Shown piece after piece: positions 23,929 through 32,520 of a DNA stretch of 58,793 nucleotides. Each line of letters begins with the position of its first letter. Positions within the stretch are counted from its first letter, which is position 1. The translations under genes were made by a program, and so were the position numbers. Origin of the DNA: Pseudomonas fluorescens (GTDB taxonomy: Bacteria; Pseudomonadota; Alphaproteobacteria; UBA2136; UBA6156); assembly GCA_003241595.1 (NCBI GenBank), contig QFOU01000002.1:1-58793 (forward strand), in the 5' to 3' direction. Below the pieces are notes generated by a model that ran no database searches, had not been told where the DNA came from, and was given only the letters and a program-made list of their open reading frames with translations.

Positions 23929-24693
23929 ATGCGCCTTGCGAGTTGGAATATTAACGGCCTGCGTTCGTGCCTTGGTAAAGGGTTGCACGACTGGTTGGTG
24001 AAGGAGCGCATTGAGATCGCGTGTTTTCAGGAAGTGAAAACCCCCCTCGCCCTGTTGGAGACCATGGCAATTGAGGGTTATACCGCTTATTGGCATGCGG
24101 CGGAGAAGCCCGGGTACAGTGGCACCGCGATTTTGGTGGCGCCGCATATTCAGGTATTGAATGTGACGTACGGCATGGGTGTGCCGGAGATCGACCGTGA
24201 GGGGCGCGTACTGACGCTGGAGACGCCCGACTTTTATTTAGTGAACATGTACGCGCCGCATTCTCAGCGTGAGTTGGCGCGGTTGGGGTTTAAATTAGAC
24301 TACTGTGTGGCGGCGAATGCGTATCTGGCCACGTTACAGGCCACGGGTAAGCCGGTGATTGTGACCGGCGACTTGAACGTGGCGCACAAGGACATTGATC
24401 TGGCCAACCCGAAGGCGAATAAGAAGAATGCCGGATTCTTGCCCGAGGAGCGCGCGTGGGTGGACCAGCTTGAGGGCATGGGGTTTACCGATGCGTTCCG
24501 ACACTTTTGCAAGGACGGTGGCCATTATACGTGGTGGAGTCAACGGATTGGGGTGCGCGAGAAGAACGTGGGGTGGCGGATTGATTACTTCCTTGCCGAT
24601 AAGGAAATTCTGTCACGCGTGACGTCGTGTTTTCATCAGCCACTGCAGCGGGGGAGCGACCATTGCCCGGTGATTTTGGAGCTGGCTAGCTAA
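23929..24693 (+). CDS. xthA: Exodeoxyribonuclease III (AP endonuclease)
   Basis: 254 residues. Base-excision-repair nuclease of the EEP fold: SWNINGLRS (5-13), CFQEVK with catalytic Glu, NMYAPHSQ, GDLNVAHKDIDL, GWRIDYFL and GSDHCPV. ATG 23929 follows the hemH stop by 8 nt, so the two are probably cotranscribed. Ends at a bidirectional-looking hairpin. Confidence 0.93.
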   Translation: MRLASWNINGLRSCLGKGLHDWLVKERIEIACFQEVKTPLALLETMAIEGYTAYWHAAEKPGYSGTAILVAPHIQVLNVTYGMGVPEIDREGRVLTLETPDFYLVNMYAPHSQRELARLGFKLDYCVAANAYLATLQATGKPVIVTGDLNVAHKDIDLANPKANKKNAGFLPEERAWVDQLEGMGFTDAFRHFCKDGGHYTWWSQRIGVREKNVGWRIDYFLADKEILSRVTSCFHQPLQRGSDHCPVILELAS

Positions 24694-24696
24694 ACG

Positions 24697-24723
24697 AAAA
24701 AGGCCGCATGGAGCGGCCTTTTT
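24697..24723. terminator. Bidirectional terminator after exonuclease III
   Basis: AAAAAGGCCGC / GCGGCCTTTTT with a five-base loop. Confidence 0.9.
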
Positions 24724-24743
24724 GTATCGTGAATGCAGAGCTA

Positions 24744-25295
24744 TCAAGCAATGGCGCGAGCACCCAAGAGCGTGCGGCTGTCGCGTATTTGACCACGGCG
24801 CTCTTCCATCGCTTTGGAGAGGTTGACATCGTAGAGGTGGGCTGCGGCAAGAACCCAGCGGACGATTGCGACCACGGCGAGGTGGACGTCCGGCAGATCC
24901 TTTTCCATGTGCTCGTATTTATCGAGGTAGTTATTCAGATCTCCGTTGGCGGCGCCAAGGACAGTTATCACCGAATCCTGAGTAAGGGCGGGGATGGTCT
25001 TACCGATCTCGTCCGCGAGGTTGATGTTGAGCGCATTGGCGGCGCCAAGAGCGATCAGGGCGGCATCGGTCACCGTTTTGCGTGCGGTGTCCGACGGAGC
25101 GGTGCCTTCCTTGCAGAAACGGCCGATGTATTTGCCGAAATGGAAGGAATCGTGGGCGAGGCGGCCGAATGTCATGCGGTTGGCGACATCCTTATGATAG
25201 CCGGCATCGTGGACGTTTTGCTCTTTCTGCCAGTAGATGAGCAGCTCGGTGTTGACGCGGATGGTTTTGGAATTGAGTCGTATGGCTGCGGACAT
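24744..25295 (-). CDS. Hypothetical helical protein, 183 residues
   Basis: ATG 25295 (MSAAIRLNSKTIRVN) has TGGGAG 8 nt upstream; the longer frame has no signal. The product is helical: LALGAANALNINLADEIGKTIP-like and DLPDVHLAVVAIVRWVLAAAHLYDVNLSKAMEERRGQ segments. The latter has a faint look of the MazG/all-alpha NTP pyrophosphatase helix pair (acidic residue pair, hydrophobic helix, then Asn-Leu and a basic end), but the E-x-x-E motif is not convincing. Function unknown. A promoter is visible upstream. Confidence 0.65.
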   Translation of the reverse strand: MSAAIRLNSKTIRVNTELLIYWQKEQNVHDAGYHKDVANRMTFGRLAHDSFHFGKYIGRFCKEGTAPSDTARKTVTDAALIALGAANALNINLADEIGKTIPALTQDSVITVLGAANGDLNNYLDKYEHMEKDLPDVHLAVVAIVRWVLAAAHLYDVNLSKAMEERRGQIRDSRTLLGARAIA

Positions 25296-25339
25296 GCAAG
25301 ACTCCCAGGTGAAGGGTTGGAGATACAACTTATGGGGCG

Positions 25340-25367
25340 AGCATAGACTATAAAGTATACAAGTCAA
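25340..25367 (-). promoter_or_regulatory. Putative sigma70 promoter of the 24744 gene
   Basis: Minus strand: TTGACT (25367-25362), 16-nt spacer, TATGCT (25345-25340), about 45 nt before the start codon. Confidence 0.55.
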
Positions 25368-25458
25368 GCGTTTTACCCCTAGCCAAGCCGAGCGATCCGA
25401 CCTATAGCCTTAAGTAATCTGAATTTTTAGTTTCAACTCTGGCCCCATGGAGACTGCG

Positions 25459-25794
25459 ATGGGTGAACGAGATAATCTGAATGTTCTTCCGATTTTGGAA
25501 GGTGAAATTTTACCGCCGGAGCTTGATACCGATACAACCGTGATCGTGATTGTGGCGGGAGACAGTCATCCTCATGCTTTGCACATGATGGCCATCATGG
25601 AACGTATAGGGCTATTCGATGTACGTCCGCAGGGCATCGACATTGTACTTGAAGCTCCGGTTATACCACCGGTGCCGCCAGAACCGCTCCTGTTACGGGA
25701 TATAGCTGCCCCGCCCCTGCGCGAGCAAGAGCAGCAATGGGCCCAAGACCGGTTTGGGCGTCCGCACCGGAGCCGCTCTCGGCGGCGCAAGTAA
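25459..25794 (+). CDS. Hypothetical acidic/Pro-rich protein, 111 residues
   Basis: ATG 25459 has GGAG 6 nt upstream; an in-frame ATG at 25447 lies on that site. A hydrophobic beta-like core (DTTVIVIVAGDSHPHALHMM) is followed by a Pro-rich linker and a very basic end (RPHRSRSRRRK), which might bind nucleic acid. No family recognised. The next small gene follows within 10 nt. Confidence 0.55.
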   Translation: MGERDNLNVLPILEGEILPPELDTDTTVIVIVAGDSHPHALHMMAIMERIGLFDVRPQGIDIVLEAPVIPPVPPEPLLLRDIAAPPLREQEQQWAQDRFGRPHRSRSRRRK

Positions 25795-25804
25795 GGAGGG
25801 AATG

Positions 25805-25996
25805 ATGTATCTGACTTCGCCATTATTACGTTCGTGGGCCGTCTCGTATCCGGATAAGACCGACCATTATGTGGTTGTGTCGTGTAGGGACACCGTACTG
25901 ACCACCTGCGGGCGCACTTTAAAAACGGGGAATGGCTTCATCATTCCGCCGCCCGAAGATGATTTTCGCGCGACGGGACTCCGTTATTACACCTGA
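25805..25996 (+). CDS. Hypothetical small protein, about 63 residues
   Basis: Starts at ATG 25805 (or 25802) after a strong AAGGAGG site. MYLTSPLLRSWAVSYPDKTD, then a short beta-rich end with PPPEDDFRATGLRYY. Probably translated from the same mRNA as the 25459 gene. Function unknown. Confidence 0.55.
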   Translation: MYLTSPLLRSWAVSYPDKTDHYVVVSCRDTVLTTCGRTLKTGNGFIIPPPEDDFRATGLRYYT

Positions 25997-26017
25997 GACG
26001 CAGATCGTCTTGCACAT

Positions 26018-26047
26018 AAAAAACCGCCCCGATGGGCGGTTTTTTTT
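26018..26047. terminator. Bidirectional terminator before the 3-hydroxyacyl-CoA dehydrogenase gene
   Basis: AAAAAACCGCCC / GGGCGGTTTTTTTT with a four-base loop. Confidence 0.9.
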
Positions 26048-26057
26048 ATGGCCTGAC

Positions 26058-26957
26058 CTAGCGGGACGGTTTGGGGTTGGCGGGGTCGGAGTAGTCGTAG
26101 AAGCCGCGTCCGGTTTTTTTACCGAGCCAGCCGGCATCCACGAACTTCACCAGCAGGGGGCACGGGCGGTATTTGCTGTCGCCCAATTCGTTGTGCAGCA
26201 CGCGCATGATGGCCACACAGGTATCCAGACCGATGAAGTCGGCCAATTGCAGCGGGCCCATGGGGTGACCAGCGCCGAGCTTCATGGCGGTGTCGATGCT
26301 GCGGACATCGGCCACGCCTTCCTGCAGGGCGTAGGAGGCTTCGTTCAGCATGGGCAACAGCAGGCGGTTGACGATGAAGCCGGGCACGTCTTCGGATGTC
26401 GCAACCGTTTTCCCCATTTTGTGGGCGACTTCGAGCACGCGCTCATACGTTTCCTGCGAGGTGGCGAGGCCGCGGATGATCTCGACCAGTGCCATCATCG
26501 GCACGGGGTTCATGAAGTGCAGGCCAATGAATTTTTCCGGACGGCTGGTAACCGCAGCCAGACGGGTGATGGAAATGGACGAAGTGTTGGAGGCGATGAT
26601 GCACTTCTTCTGCGCGATGCCGTCGATCTCTTTAAAGATCTTCTTTTTGATTTCTTCGTTCTCGGTGGCGGCTTCGATGATCAGGTCGCAGTCGGCGAGG
26701 TCGGCGGTTTTGGTGGAGGTGTTGAGGCGTTTTTCGGCGGCCTTTTTATCGGCTTCGGACATCGCGCCTTTCTGGATCTGGCGTTCCATGTTCTTGGCGA
26801 TGGTGCCGAGGGCTTTTTCGAGTGAGGCAGGATTGACATCGACCATGGTGACCTTGAAGCCGTTTTGAGCGGCGACGTGGGCGATACCGTTCCCCATCTG
26901 GCCGGCACCGACGATACCGATATGATTGATCTCTGAGACCGATTTAACCTTGGCCAT
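26058..26957 (-). CDS. hbd: 3-hydroxybutyryl-CoA dehydrogenase (3-hydroxyacyl-CoA dehydrogenase family)
   Basis: 299 residues. NAD(P)-dependent oxidation of 3-hydroxyacyl-CoA. Rossmann motif GIVGAGQMGNGIAHVAA near the N-terminus, IIEAATENEEIKKKIF, SNTSSISITRLA, catalytic His in GLHFMNPVPMMALVEII, and GFIVNRLLLPMLNEA with the C-terminal dimer domain. ATG 26957 (MAKVKSVSEI) has AAGGGGAA upstream; the longer frame is unlikely. Single-function, so the hydratase must be elsewhere. It may act in butanoate or polyhydroxybutyrate metabolism. Confidence 0.9.
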   Translation of the reverse strand: MAKVKSVSEINHIGIVGAGQMGNGIAHVAAQNGFKVTMVDVNPASLEKALGTIAKNMERQIQKGAMSEADKKAAEKRLNTSTKTADLADCDLIIEAATENEEIKKKIFKEIDGIAQKKCIIASNTSSISITRLAAVTSRPEKFIGLHFMNPVPMMALVEIIRGLATSQETYERVLEVAHKMGKTVATSEDVPGFIVNRLLLPMLNEASYALQEGVADVRSIDTAMKLGAGHPMGPLQLADFIGLDTCVAIMRVLHNELGDSKYRPCPLLVKFVDAGWLGKKTGRGFYDYSDPANPKPSR

Positions 26958-27103
26958 GGGATATTCCCCTTCTTTGTTCGTTCTTATTTCTTGTGAGAAT
27001 TGGCGGGATGATGCCACGCCTTTTTATGGTTTACTAGGGGCTAAGGCGGCATTGGGACACCCTACCCTTTCCAGCGTGTTAAAATTGCTGTAGATGCTGA
27101 TAT

Positions 27104-27712
27104 ATGACCCGCACCGCACGTATCCTTCCTATTTTGTTACAACCGCATACCACCCTTTCGGCGGCCAGTGAGCCCGCTGCAGGTGCGACCACGGCTGTTC
27201 TGGAAACTCTGGAAAACATGCTGGCAACGCTGTACCGCGCCGATGGCGTCGGCTTGGCTGCACCACAAGTGAATGTGGCTGAGCGTTTGGTCGTGATGGA
27301 CCTGGGAGAGGAAGCGGCCGAGGGAAAACGCAACTTTACGGTGAAGAAGCCGAAATTCTATATTAATCCACGGATTATTTGGAGCAGCGAGGAAACCCGC
27401 ACCAAACAGGAAGGGTGTTTGAGTTTGCCCGGGCTTTGGGCGGATGTGGTGCGGCCCGCGCAGGTGACGGTGGAATATATTGACCGTGATGGTGCGTTGG
27501 TGGAAGAGACCGTGGACGGCTTGGAATCCGTGTGCATCCAGCATGAAATCGACCACTTGGATGGGGTATTGTTCACCCAGCGGTTGAGCAAATTGCGCCG
27601 CGATATTGCCATGGGAAAATGGGCCAAGTTGCGCAAGGATATTGTGAAGAATGGGGCCGAATTTGATGTGTTTGCACAAGAAGCTGGTTTAATTCCCGCC
27701 AAGGAGAAATAA
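27104..27712 (+). CDS. def: Peptide deformylase
   Basis: 202 residues. Removes the N-formyl group from new proteins; Fe2+ enzyme. All three motifs are present: GVGLAAPQV, EGCLSLPG with the metal Cys, and QHEIDHLDG with two metal His and the catalytic Glu. There is an insertion (EEAAEGKRNFTVKKPK) after the first motif. No clear ribosome site precedes ATG 27104. First gene of def-fmt-truA. Confidence 0.95.
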   Translation: MTRTARILPILLQPHTTLSAASEPAAGATTAVLETLENMLATLYRADGVGLAAPQVNVAERLVVMDLGEEAAEGKRNFTVKKPKFYINPRIIWSSEETRTKQEGCLSLPGLWADVVRPAQVTVEYIDRDGALVEETVDGLESVCIQHEIDHLDGVLFTQRLSKLRRDIAMGKWAKLRKDIVKNGAEFDVFAQEAGLIPAKEK

Positions 27713-27716
27713 GATT

Positions 27717-28628
27717 ATGGCAAAGGTTGTTTTTATGGGCAGTCCGGCGTTTGCCGTACCGAGCCTAAGGGCGCTACATGCGGATAACAATGAGATAATC
27801 GCGGTTTACACGCAGCCGCCGCGCCCCGCCGGACGGGGCATGAACGAAAAGCGCAGCGACGTGCATGAGGCGGCGATGGAGCTTGGAATCCCTGTGTTTT
27901 TTCCGGAAAAACTGCGCGGTGATGAACTTGAGAAGGTGATGGCGCTGGATGCGGATGTATTTTGCGTTGTGGCCTACGGCTTGCTGCTGCCCAAGGTGAT
28001 GGTTGATGAAAAGCTCTGCCTGAACGTGCACCCGAGCCGCCTGCCCCGTTGGCGCGGCGCCGCCCCCCTGCAATGGACCCTGATGAGCGGCGACCCCGAC
28101 ACCGATATTTGTGTGATGAAGCTGGACGCCGGTATGGACACCGGCCCTGTTGTGGCGCGTGAGCGTGTGGCGATTCCGCATGACATGACGTTGGGGCAAC
28201 TGCATGATCTGACCGCTGTGCAGGGTGCCGAGATGTTGGCCGATGTAGTACGCGGGCTGCCAGATATCCGGCTGGTAGAGCAAGAGGGCGAGGCGACGCT
28301 GGCGCCGAAGATCGACAATGTGGTGCGTGCCATTGATTGGAAAGCGCGCGCCTTTGAAGTGCACAACAAGGTACGGGGATTGAACCCGGTGCCCAGTGCT
28401 ACGGCTTTGTTTGACGGCGAGACGCTGAAAATTCTGGCCTGCGAGATAGTGGATGGATTTGGTGCCACCGGCGAAATTTTAAGTGTGGATGCAGCGGGAG
28501 TTGTTGTGGGGTGTGGTGAAGGCACCGTGCGCATCACCCGCCTGCAGCGCCCCGGCAGCAAGGCCATGGCGGCCAGTGATGCGGCGCGTGGATGGCCTGC
28601 GCTGACCGTAGGGGCGAAGTTTGCGTAG
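27717..28628 (+). CDS. fmt: Methionyl-tRNA formyltransferase
   Basis: 303 residues. Formylates initiator Met-tRNA, the counterpart of def. VVFMGSPAFAVPSL at the start, a PPRPAGRG loop, NVHPSRLPRWRGAAPLQWTLMSGD with catalytic Asn and His, and DTGPVV. The C-terminal OB-like domain binds tRNA. ATG 27717 lies 4 nt after the def stop; the def stop region holds the AAGGAG site. Confidence 0.95.
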   Translation: MAKVVFMGSPAFAVPSLRALHADNNEIIAVYTQPPRPAGRGMNEKRSDVHEAAMELGIPVFFPEKLRGDELEKVMALDADVFCVVAYGLLLPKVMVDEKLCLNVHPSRLPRWRGAAPLQWTLMSGDPDTDICVMKLDAGMDTGPVVARERVAIPHDMTLGQLHDLTAVQGAEMLADVVRGLPDIRLVEQEGEATLAPKIDNVVRAIDWKARAFEVHNKVRGLNPVPSATALFDGETLKILACEIVDGFGATGEILSVDAAGVVVGCGEGTVRITRLQRPGSKAMAASDAARGWPALTVGAKFA

Positions 28629-29369
28629 ATGATTCGGCTGAAGTTGACCGTTCAGTATGACGGCGGTGCCTATTACGGCTGGCAGGTTCAGGATGGGTTG
28701 CCGACCGTACAGGGAGCGCTTGAAAATGCCTTGGCGCAGATCGTGGGCCATGAGGTTGAGATTCAGGGTGCGGGGCGCACCGACCGTGGTGTGCATGCGT
28801 GGGGACAGGTGGCGCATGTGGATGTGGCCAAGGATCTGGACATCATTAAATATATTGGTGGGATGAACCGTTTTCTGCCCGATGACATACGTGTGATCGA
28901 CGCCGAGAAAGTGGGTGAGGAATTCCATGCCCGTTACAGCGGTAAAGCACGCCACTATGTTTATCGACTTTGGAATGCGCGGCAGTTGCGTCCCGACTTG
29001 GTGGGCCATGCGGGCCATGCGGTGCTGCCGCTCGATACCGAGGCGATGCGCCAAGCTGTAGAGATGTTCCCATTGGGCGAGAGCGACTTCAAAGGCTTTC
29101 AGGATGCCGAGTGCCAGAGCAAGGTGAGCCTGTGCGACCTGCTGTACATGCGCTGGCTGGAAGAGGCGCCGAATTTATGGCGGCTGGAGATCGCGGCGAA
29201 CCACTTTTTGCATCACATGGTGCGCAACATCGTGGGGACGCTAGTAGAAGTGGGCCTGGGCAAGCGGCCCGTGACCGGTTTGGTGGATGCGTTGAATACG
29301 CAGGATCGGACGCTGGCGGGGATTACGTTTGCTCCGGATGGGCTGTATTTGGTGAAGGTGGATTATTAA
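28629..29369 (+). CDS. truA: tRNA pseudouridine synthase A
   Basis: 246 residues. Makes pseudouridine at positions 38-40 of tRNA. GAGRTDRGVHAWGQ with the catalytic Asp, YSGKARHYVYRLWN, LEIAANHFLHHMVRNIVGTL and LYLVKVDY at the end match the family. The ATG directly abuts the fmt stop codon, so the two are coupled. Confidence 0.95.
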   Translation: MIRLKLTVQYDGGAYYGWQVQDGLPTVQGALENALAQIVGHEVEIQGAGRTDRGVHAWGQVAHVDVAKDLDIIKYIGGMNRFLPDDIRVIDAEKVGEEFHARYSGKARHYVYRLWNARQLRPDLVGHAGHAVLPLDTEAMRQAVEMFPLGESDFKGFQDAECQSKVSLCDLLYMRWLEEAPNLWRLEIAANHFLHHMVRNIVGTLVEVGLGKRPVTGLVDALNTQDRTLAGITFAPDGLYLVKVDY

Positions 29370-29385
29370 CTTCACCAACCACGCA

Positions 29386-29420
29386 TAAAAACGGGCTCCC
29401 CCATGGAGCCCGTTCGGTTT
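29386..29420. terminator. Terminator between truA and the 29457 gene
   Basis: ACGGGCTCC / GGAGCCCGT with a five-base loop; T-run is better on the minus strand. Confidence 0.75.
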
Positions 29421-29456
29421 CATGAACAGACAGTTTTGGCTGTCTGGTTGCCGAGG

Positions 29457-29720
29457 TTACTCGGCGGCGTGGCCTTCGTGGCTCATGCCTGCGTCAGCCG
29501 TACCTTCGGTCGAGGTGGTGGTCTCAGTCTTCACCTCGGTCTTCTTATCAACCTTATGACCGGCTTTATGGCCACCTTTGTGCTCTTTTTTGTGCACTTC
29601 GGTCTTTACGGTCTCGGTCTTGTGGACTTCATCTTTCTTCGCCGGTGCGGCGGGCATGCCTTCAGCGAAAGCCGGGGCTGCAACAAGTGCCAGAGCGGCG
29701 AGGATAGCGAGGGTCTTCAT
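29457..29720 (-). CDS. Small secreted His/Lys/Glu/Thr-rich protein
   Basis: 87 residues. Signal peptide MKTLAILAALALVAAPAFA (cleavage after residue 19), then a low-complexity chain with repeated HKxE and TETVK units and eight or more His residues (HKKEHKGGHKAGHK, MSHEGHAAE). Such composition can bind metal ions. It is divergent from the response regulator gene and shares the region of GTAAG repeats, so it may be a target of the two-component system. Confidence 0.75.
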   Translation of the reverse strand: MKTLAILAALALVAAPAFAEGMPAAPAKKDEVHKTETVKTEVHKKEHKGGHKAGHKVDKKTEVKTETTTSTEGTADAGMSHEGHAAE

Positions 29721-29860
29721 GTGTGAGAGTCCTGTTTAATTATTGATTTATTATGGTTTATTTAGTTTTCAGGCTCAACCGAAGGTTCGGCTGACATGAA
29801 GATGCTGCGCCCGCTTTTGCGACTTGGAAAGGGGGTGATGTTGAGGCCACAGGAGACTTC

Positions 29861-29903
29861 CTTACAAACGTAAGGCTCTAGTAAGTGCAAAACTTGTAAG
29901 GTA
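29861..29903. promoter_or_regulatory. GTAAG repeat cluster, candidate response-regulator site
   Basis: GTAAG occurs at 29870, 29881 and 29896; the first two are 11 nt apart, as for OmpR/PhoB-type tandem sites. The first is also part of CTTAC-AAAC-GTAAG, an inverted repeat. TTGTAAGGT at 29895-29903 recurs at 32512-32520 upstream of the second His-rich gene. The rest of 29721-30005 shows no gene. Confidence 0.45.
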
Positions 29904-30005
29904 CGATGACGAACCTCAAATATGTGTTAGACATAGGTCTGGATTATTACACTTAAGTGAACCGCCCTGACTCCCCCCAAGGGCCCAACCAAAGGAGATT
30001 TGATC

Positions 30006-30689
30006 ATGCGGATTCTGGTGATCGAAGATGAACGCGCACTGGCAGGCTTTATTGAGCAGACTTTGCGCCAGCACGGCTTTGCCGCGAGTGTGGCTGGCAC
30101 GTTGGCGGAAGCCCGCACCCTGCTGACCCAGCCGTTCGATGCGGTGATCTGTGACCGTCGTTTGCCTGATGGGGACGGCCTTGATCTGGTCAAGGAACTG
30201 CGTGCGGCGGGTAACCATGTGCCGTTGCTGATGCTGACTGCGCTTGGTCTTCCGAAAGAGCGTGTGAGCGGGCTTGAGGCGGGTGCGGATGATTATCTGC
30301 CCAAGCCCTTCAGCCTGTTTGAGTTGCTGGCACGTGTGAAGGCGCTGTTGCGTCGGAGCGGTGGCCCTGCCGGTTTGCTGCTGGAGCTGGGGAACGTACA
30401 GCTCGACACCCTGCACGAGACCGTACAGGTATCTGGCAAGACCGTCGCCCTTGGTAAGCGCGAAGTGGTGCTGTTGCGCCACCTGTTGCAGCGTGCCGGC
30501 CAGGTTGTGGGCAAGGATGTTTTGGAACAGGCTTTGTATGGCGACACCGACGAGAAGAGCCGTACCGCTCTGGAAGTGGCGATTCACCGTCTGCGCAAGG
30601 TATTGGCCAGTGTCGGTTCGACCATCAATGTGGTGACCGTGCGTGGCATTGGTTACCTGCTTGAAGAAACCGCCACCAGCGCGAAGTAA
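30006..30689 (+). CDS. OmpR-family response regulator
   Basis: 227 residues. Receiver domain with phospho-acceptor Asp50 (VICDRRLPDGDG), Thr78 and Lys100 (DDYLPKPFS), then a winged-helix DNA-binding domain (about 125-222; KREVVLLRHLLQRAGQVVGKDVLEQALY and SRTALEVAIHRLRKVL). ATG 30006 has AAAGGAG 8 nt upstream. The kinase gene follows after 9 nt. Resembles QseB/TctD regulators; the signal is unknown. Confidence 0.92.
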   Translation: MRILVIEDERALAGFIEQTLRQHGFAASVAGTLAEARTLLTQPFDAVICDRRLPDGDGLDLVKELRAAGNHVPLLMLTALGLPKERVSGLEAGADDYLPKPFSLFELLARVKALLRRSGGPAGLLLELGNVQLDTLHETVQVSGKTVALGKREVVLLRHLLQRAGQVVGKDVLEQALYGDTDEKSRTALEVAIHRLRKVLASVGSTINVVTVRGIGYLLEETATSAK

Positions 30690-30698
30690 GGCCGAACC

Positions 30699-32117
30699 AT
30701 GATGCGAACCATGGGCGACAGCCTGCTGAGTGGACTGGTGCTGCGTTTGGCACTGGTTCTGGCCGTGGTTATGGGCGTGGTGTTCTGGCAGATTGAGAGC
30801 ACGCTCGACCGCACCGGTGACATGGCACAGGACGAATTGTTGCGGCGTCAGGCAGCGGAAATTGTGAACAGCCTGAGCATTGATACCAACCGCAGGACCG
30901 GTGCGGTCACACGTTTGCGTGTGAACCTCAGCCCGCAAAGCGCGGCGGCGTATCTGGAGCGTGGTCAGGGGTACGTTTACTATATTCAGGACAACGACGG
31001 TAAGATGCTGGCGCAGAGCGACCCGATGGCGGGCGTGTGGGTTGAGCCCGCCCTTTCCGCACGGCCCAGTGTACCGACCATGCTGAATACTGAAGCCCGC
31101 GACGGCGAAAGCAGCGCGCTTTATCTGATGGTCCAGCCGGTGGTGGTTCCGGGTGGGCCGATCTTTATCATCGTCGGGCAATATCGCACTATTGACGACA
31201 TGCTGTTGCAAAGTGCGAAGAGTGGTTTGATGCCCGACCTGTTACTGGTACTGGGTCCGCTCTTTATTGCGGCGTTGCTGGCAGCGGTGGCGTTGATGAG
31301 ACAGGGTTTAAGCCCGTTGCGCAACCTGGCCAAGACCATGGGGAAAGTGGGCAAGCTGGTGCGCACCGGACATGATGGCAAGGTAGAGCTGACGGGAGTG
31401 CCGCGCGAGGTGCGCCCCGTGGTGAATGCCTTTAACGAAGTGCTGGCCGACTTTGCGAAAAGCCTGAGTGCCCAGCAGGCGCTGACCGCCGACACTGCTC
31501 ACCAGTTGAAGACACCTTTGGCCGTGATGCAGGCGCGATTGGAGCAGCTGGATGACTTCAAGGGTCGCAAGGAACTGGAGCGTGACGTACTGCGCATGAA
31601 CCGTTTGGTGCGCCAGTTGCTGCACTATGCGGTATTGAGCCAGCACCCTGCGACGCTGTCTCCGCACGACCTTACTTCTGAAGTACGGGACGTGGTGATG
31701 GGCATGGTGCCGTTGGGACGTCAGGCCGGTGTGGAATTGCGCTTTAGTGCGCCGGATGAACCGGTAATGGTACAGATGGACCCGCTGCAAGTGGCCGAAG
31801 CCGTGAGTAATTTGGTAGATAATGCGATCCGTCACTCGCCTCAGGGTAAAAAGGCCGTGGTAGAAGTGGATGTGGATGAAAGCGGCGAAGTGCAAGTGCG
31901 CGACCGCGGGCCGGGGATCCCGGTTCCCGACCAGCCGATGGCCTTCACCCGCTTCTGGCAGGGGCCGACCAACCAGAGTGGCGAGAGCAGCCATGGCGGT
32001 GCCGGTTTGGGGTTGGCGGTAGTGGCGGAGATCATGCGTCAGCACAACGGGAGTGCCAGTGTGGCCAGCCGTGAGGGCGGAGGCAGCATCTTCTCGCTGG
32101 AGTTCTCCAAGCAATAA
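30699..32117 (+). CDS. Sensor histidine kinase (QseC/TctE-like)
   Basis: 472 residues. Two membrane segments (about 12-30 and 180-200) enclose a periplasmic sensor of about 150 residues. Then come a HAMP-like linker, the H-box DTAHQLKTPLAV with phosphorylated His268, the N-box with Asn375 (NLVDNAIRHSP), DRGPGIP (402-408) and GGAGLGL (433-439). All catalytic motifs are intact. The partner is the regulator just upstream. No metal ligands are obvious in the sensor part. Confidence 0.93.
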   Translation: MMRTMGDSLLSGLVLRLALVLAVVMGVVFWQIESTLDRTGDMAQDELLRRQAAEIVNSLSIDTNRRTGAVTRLRVNLSPQSAAAYLERGQGYVYYIQDNDGKMLAQSDPMAGVWVEPALSARPSVPTMLNTEARDGESSALYLMVQPVVVPGGPIFIIVGQYRTIDDMLLQSAKSGLMPDLLLVLGPLFIAALLAAVALMRQGLSPLRNLAKTMGKVGKLVRTGHDGKVELTGVPREVRPVVNAFNEVLADFAKSLSAQQALTADTAHQLKTPLAVMQARLEQLDDFKGRKELERDVLRMNRLVRQLLHYAVLSQHPATLSPHDLTSEVRDVVMGMVPLGRQAGVELRFSAPDEPVMVQMDPLQVAEAVSNLVDNAIRHSPQGKKAVVEVDVDESGEVQVRDRGPGIPVPDQPMAFTRFWQGPTNQSGESSHGGAGLGLAVVAEIMRQHNGSASVASREGGGSIFSLEFSKQ

Positions 32118-32118
32118 A

Positions 32119-32149
32119 CAAAAAGCCTCCCTGACGGGAGGCTTTGATT
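32119..32149. terminator. Terminator between the kinase and 32149 genes
   Basis: AAAGCCTCCC / GGGAGGCTTT with a four-base loop; bidirectional use is likely. Confidence 0.8.
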
Positions 32150-32442
32150 TAGCAGCGGCCTTTTTTGGCCTGGCCCGGCGGGCACCAGTGCTTGTCATGT
32201 TTGTGATGGTGGTGGTGGTCATCATTATACACGACATAGACCCGTTCGCGCGGTTCGTAGTAGTAGCGGCGGTACTCGACCACGCGGCGGTCATGTTGCC
32301 AATCATTGCTGTCCAGCGAGAGCAGCTGGCCGTTGGGCAGGCGCACGCGCACGGTTTCCAGCGTTTGGGCATTGGCTGCGGCGGCTCCGCCCATAACCGC
32401 CAGAGCAGCGGTGGCGAGAGCGATACGCGACGACATTTTCAT
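32149..32442 (-). CDS. Small secreted His-rich protein with terminal CxxxxxxxxxC
   Basis: 97 residues. Signal peptide of about 25 residues (MKMSSRIALATAALAVMGGA, then AAANA). The mature part has a beta-like LETVRVRLPNGQLLSLDSNDW segment, Tyr-rich REYRRYYYEPRERVYVV-style sequence, five His in a row (DDHHHHHKHDKH) and WCPPGQAKKGRC at the end. Metal binding is plausible. It is convergent with the kinase gene and has TTGTAAGGT (32512-32520) about 75 nt upstream, the same box found near the regulator gene. Confidence 0.75.
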   Translation of the reverse strand: MKMSSRIALATAALAVMGGAAAANAQTLETVRVRLPNGQLLSLDSNDWQHDRRVVEYRRYYYEPRERVYVVYNDDHHHHHKHDKHWCPPGQAKKGRC

Positions 32443-32510
32443 GGGATAGTCTCCTTTTGTTGTATCGGTATAACGCTTGAGGTTCGGTTAGGTCTGCGCG
32501 GGATGAAAAT

Positions 32511-32520
32511 ATTGTAAGGT
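32511..32520. promoter_or_regulatory. Copy of the TTGTAAGGT box
   Basis: ATTGTAAGGT, matching CTTGTAAGGT at 29894-29903. It lies upstream of the His-rich 32149 gene. Confidence 0.35.

Noticed and set aside
29916..31211. Minus-strand frame of about 430 codons
   Set aside because: It is antisense to the response regulator and kinase genes, whose motifs are all intact.
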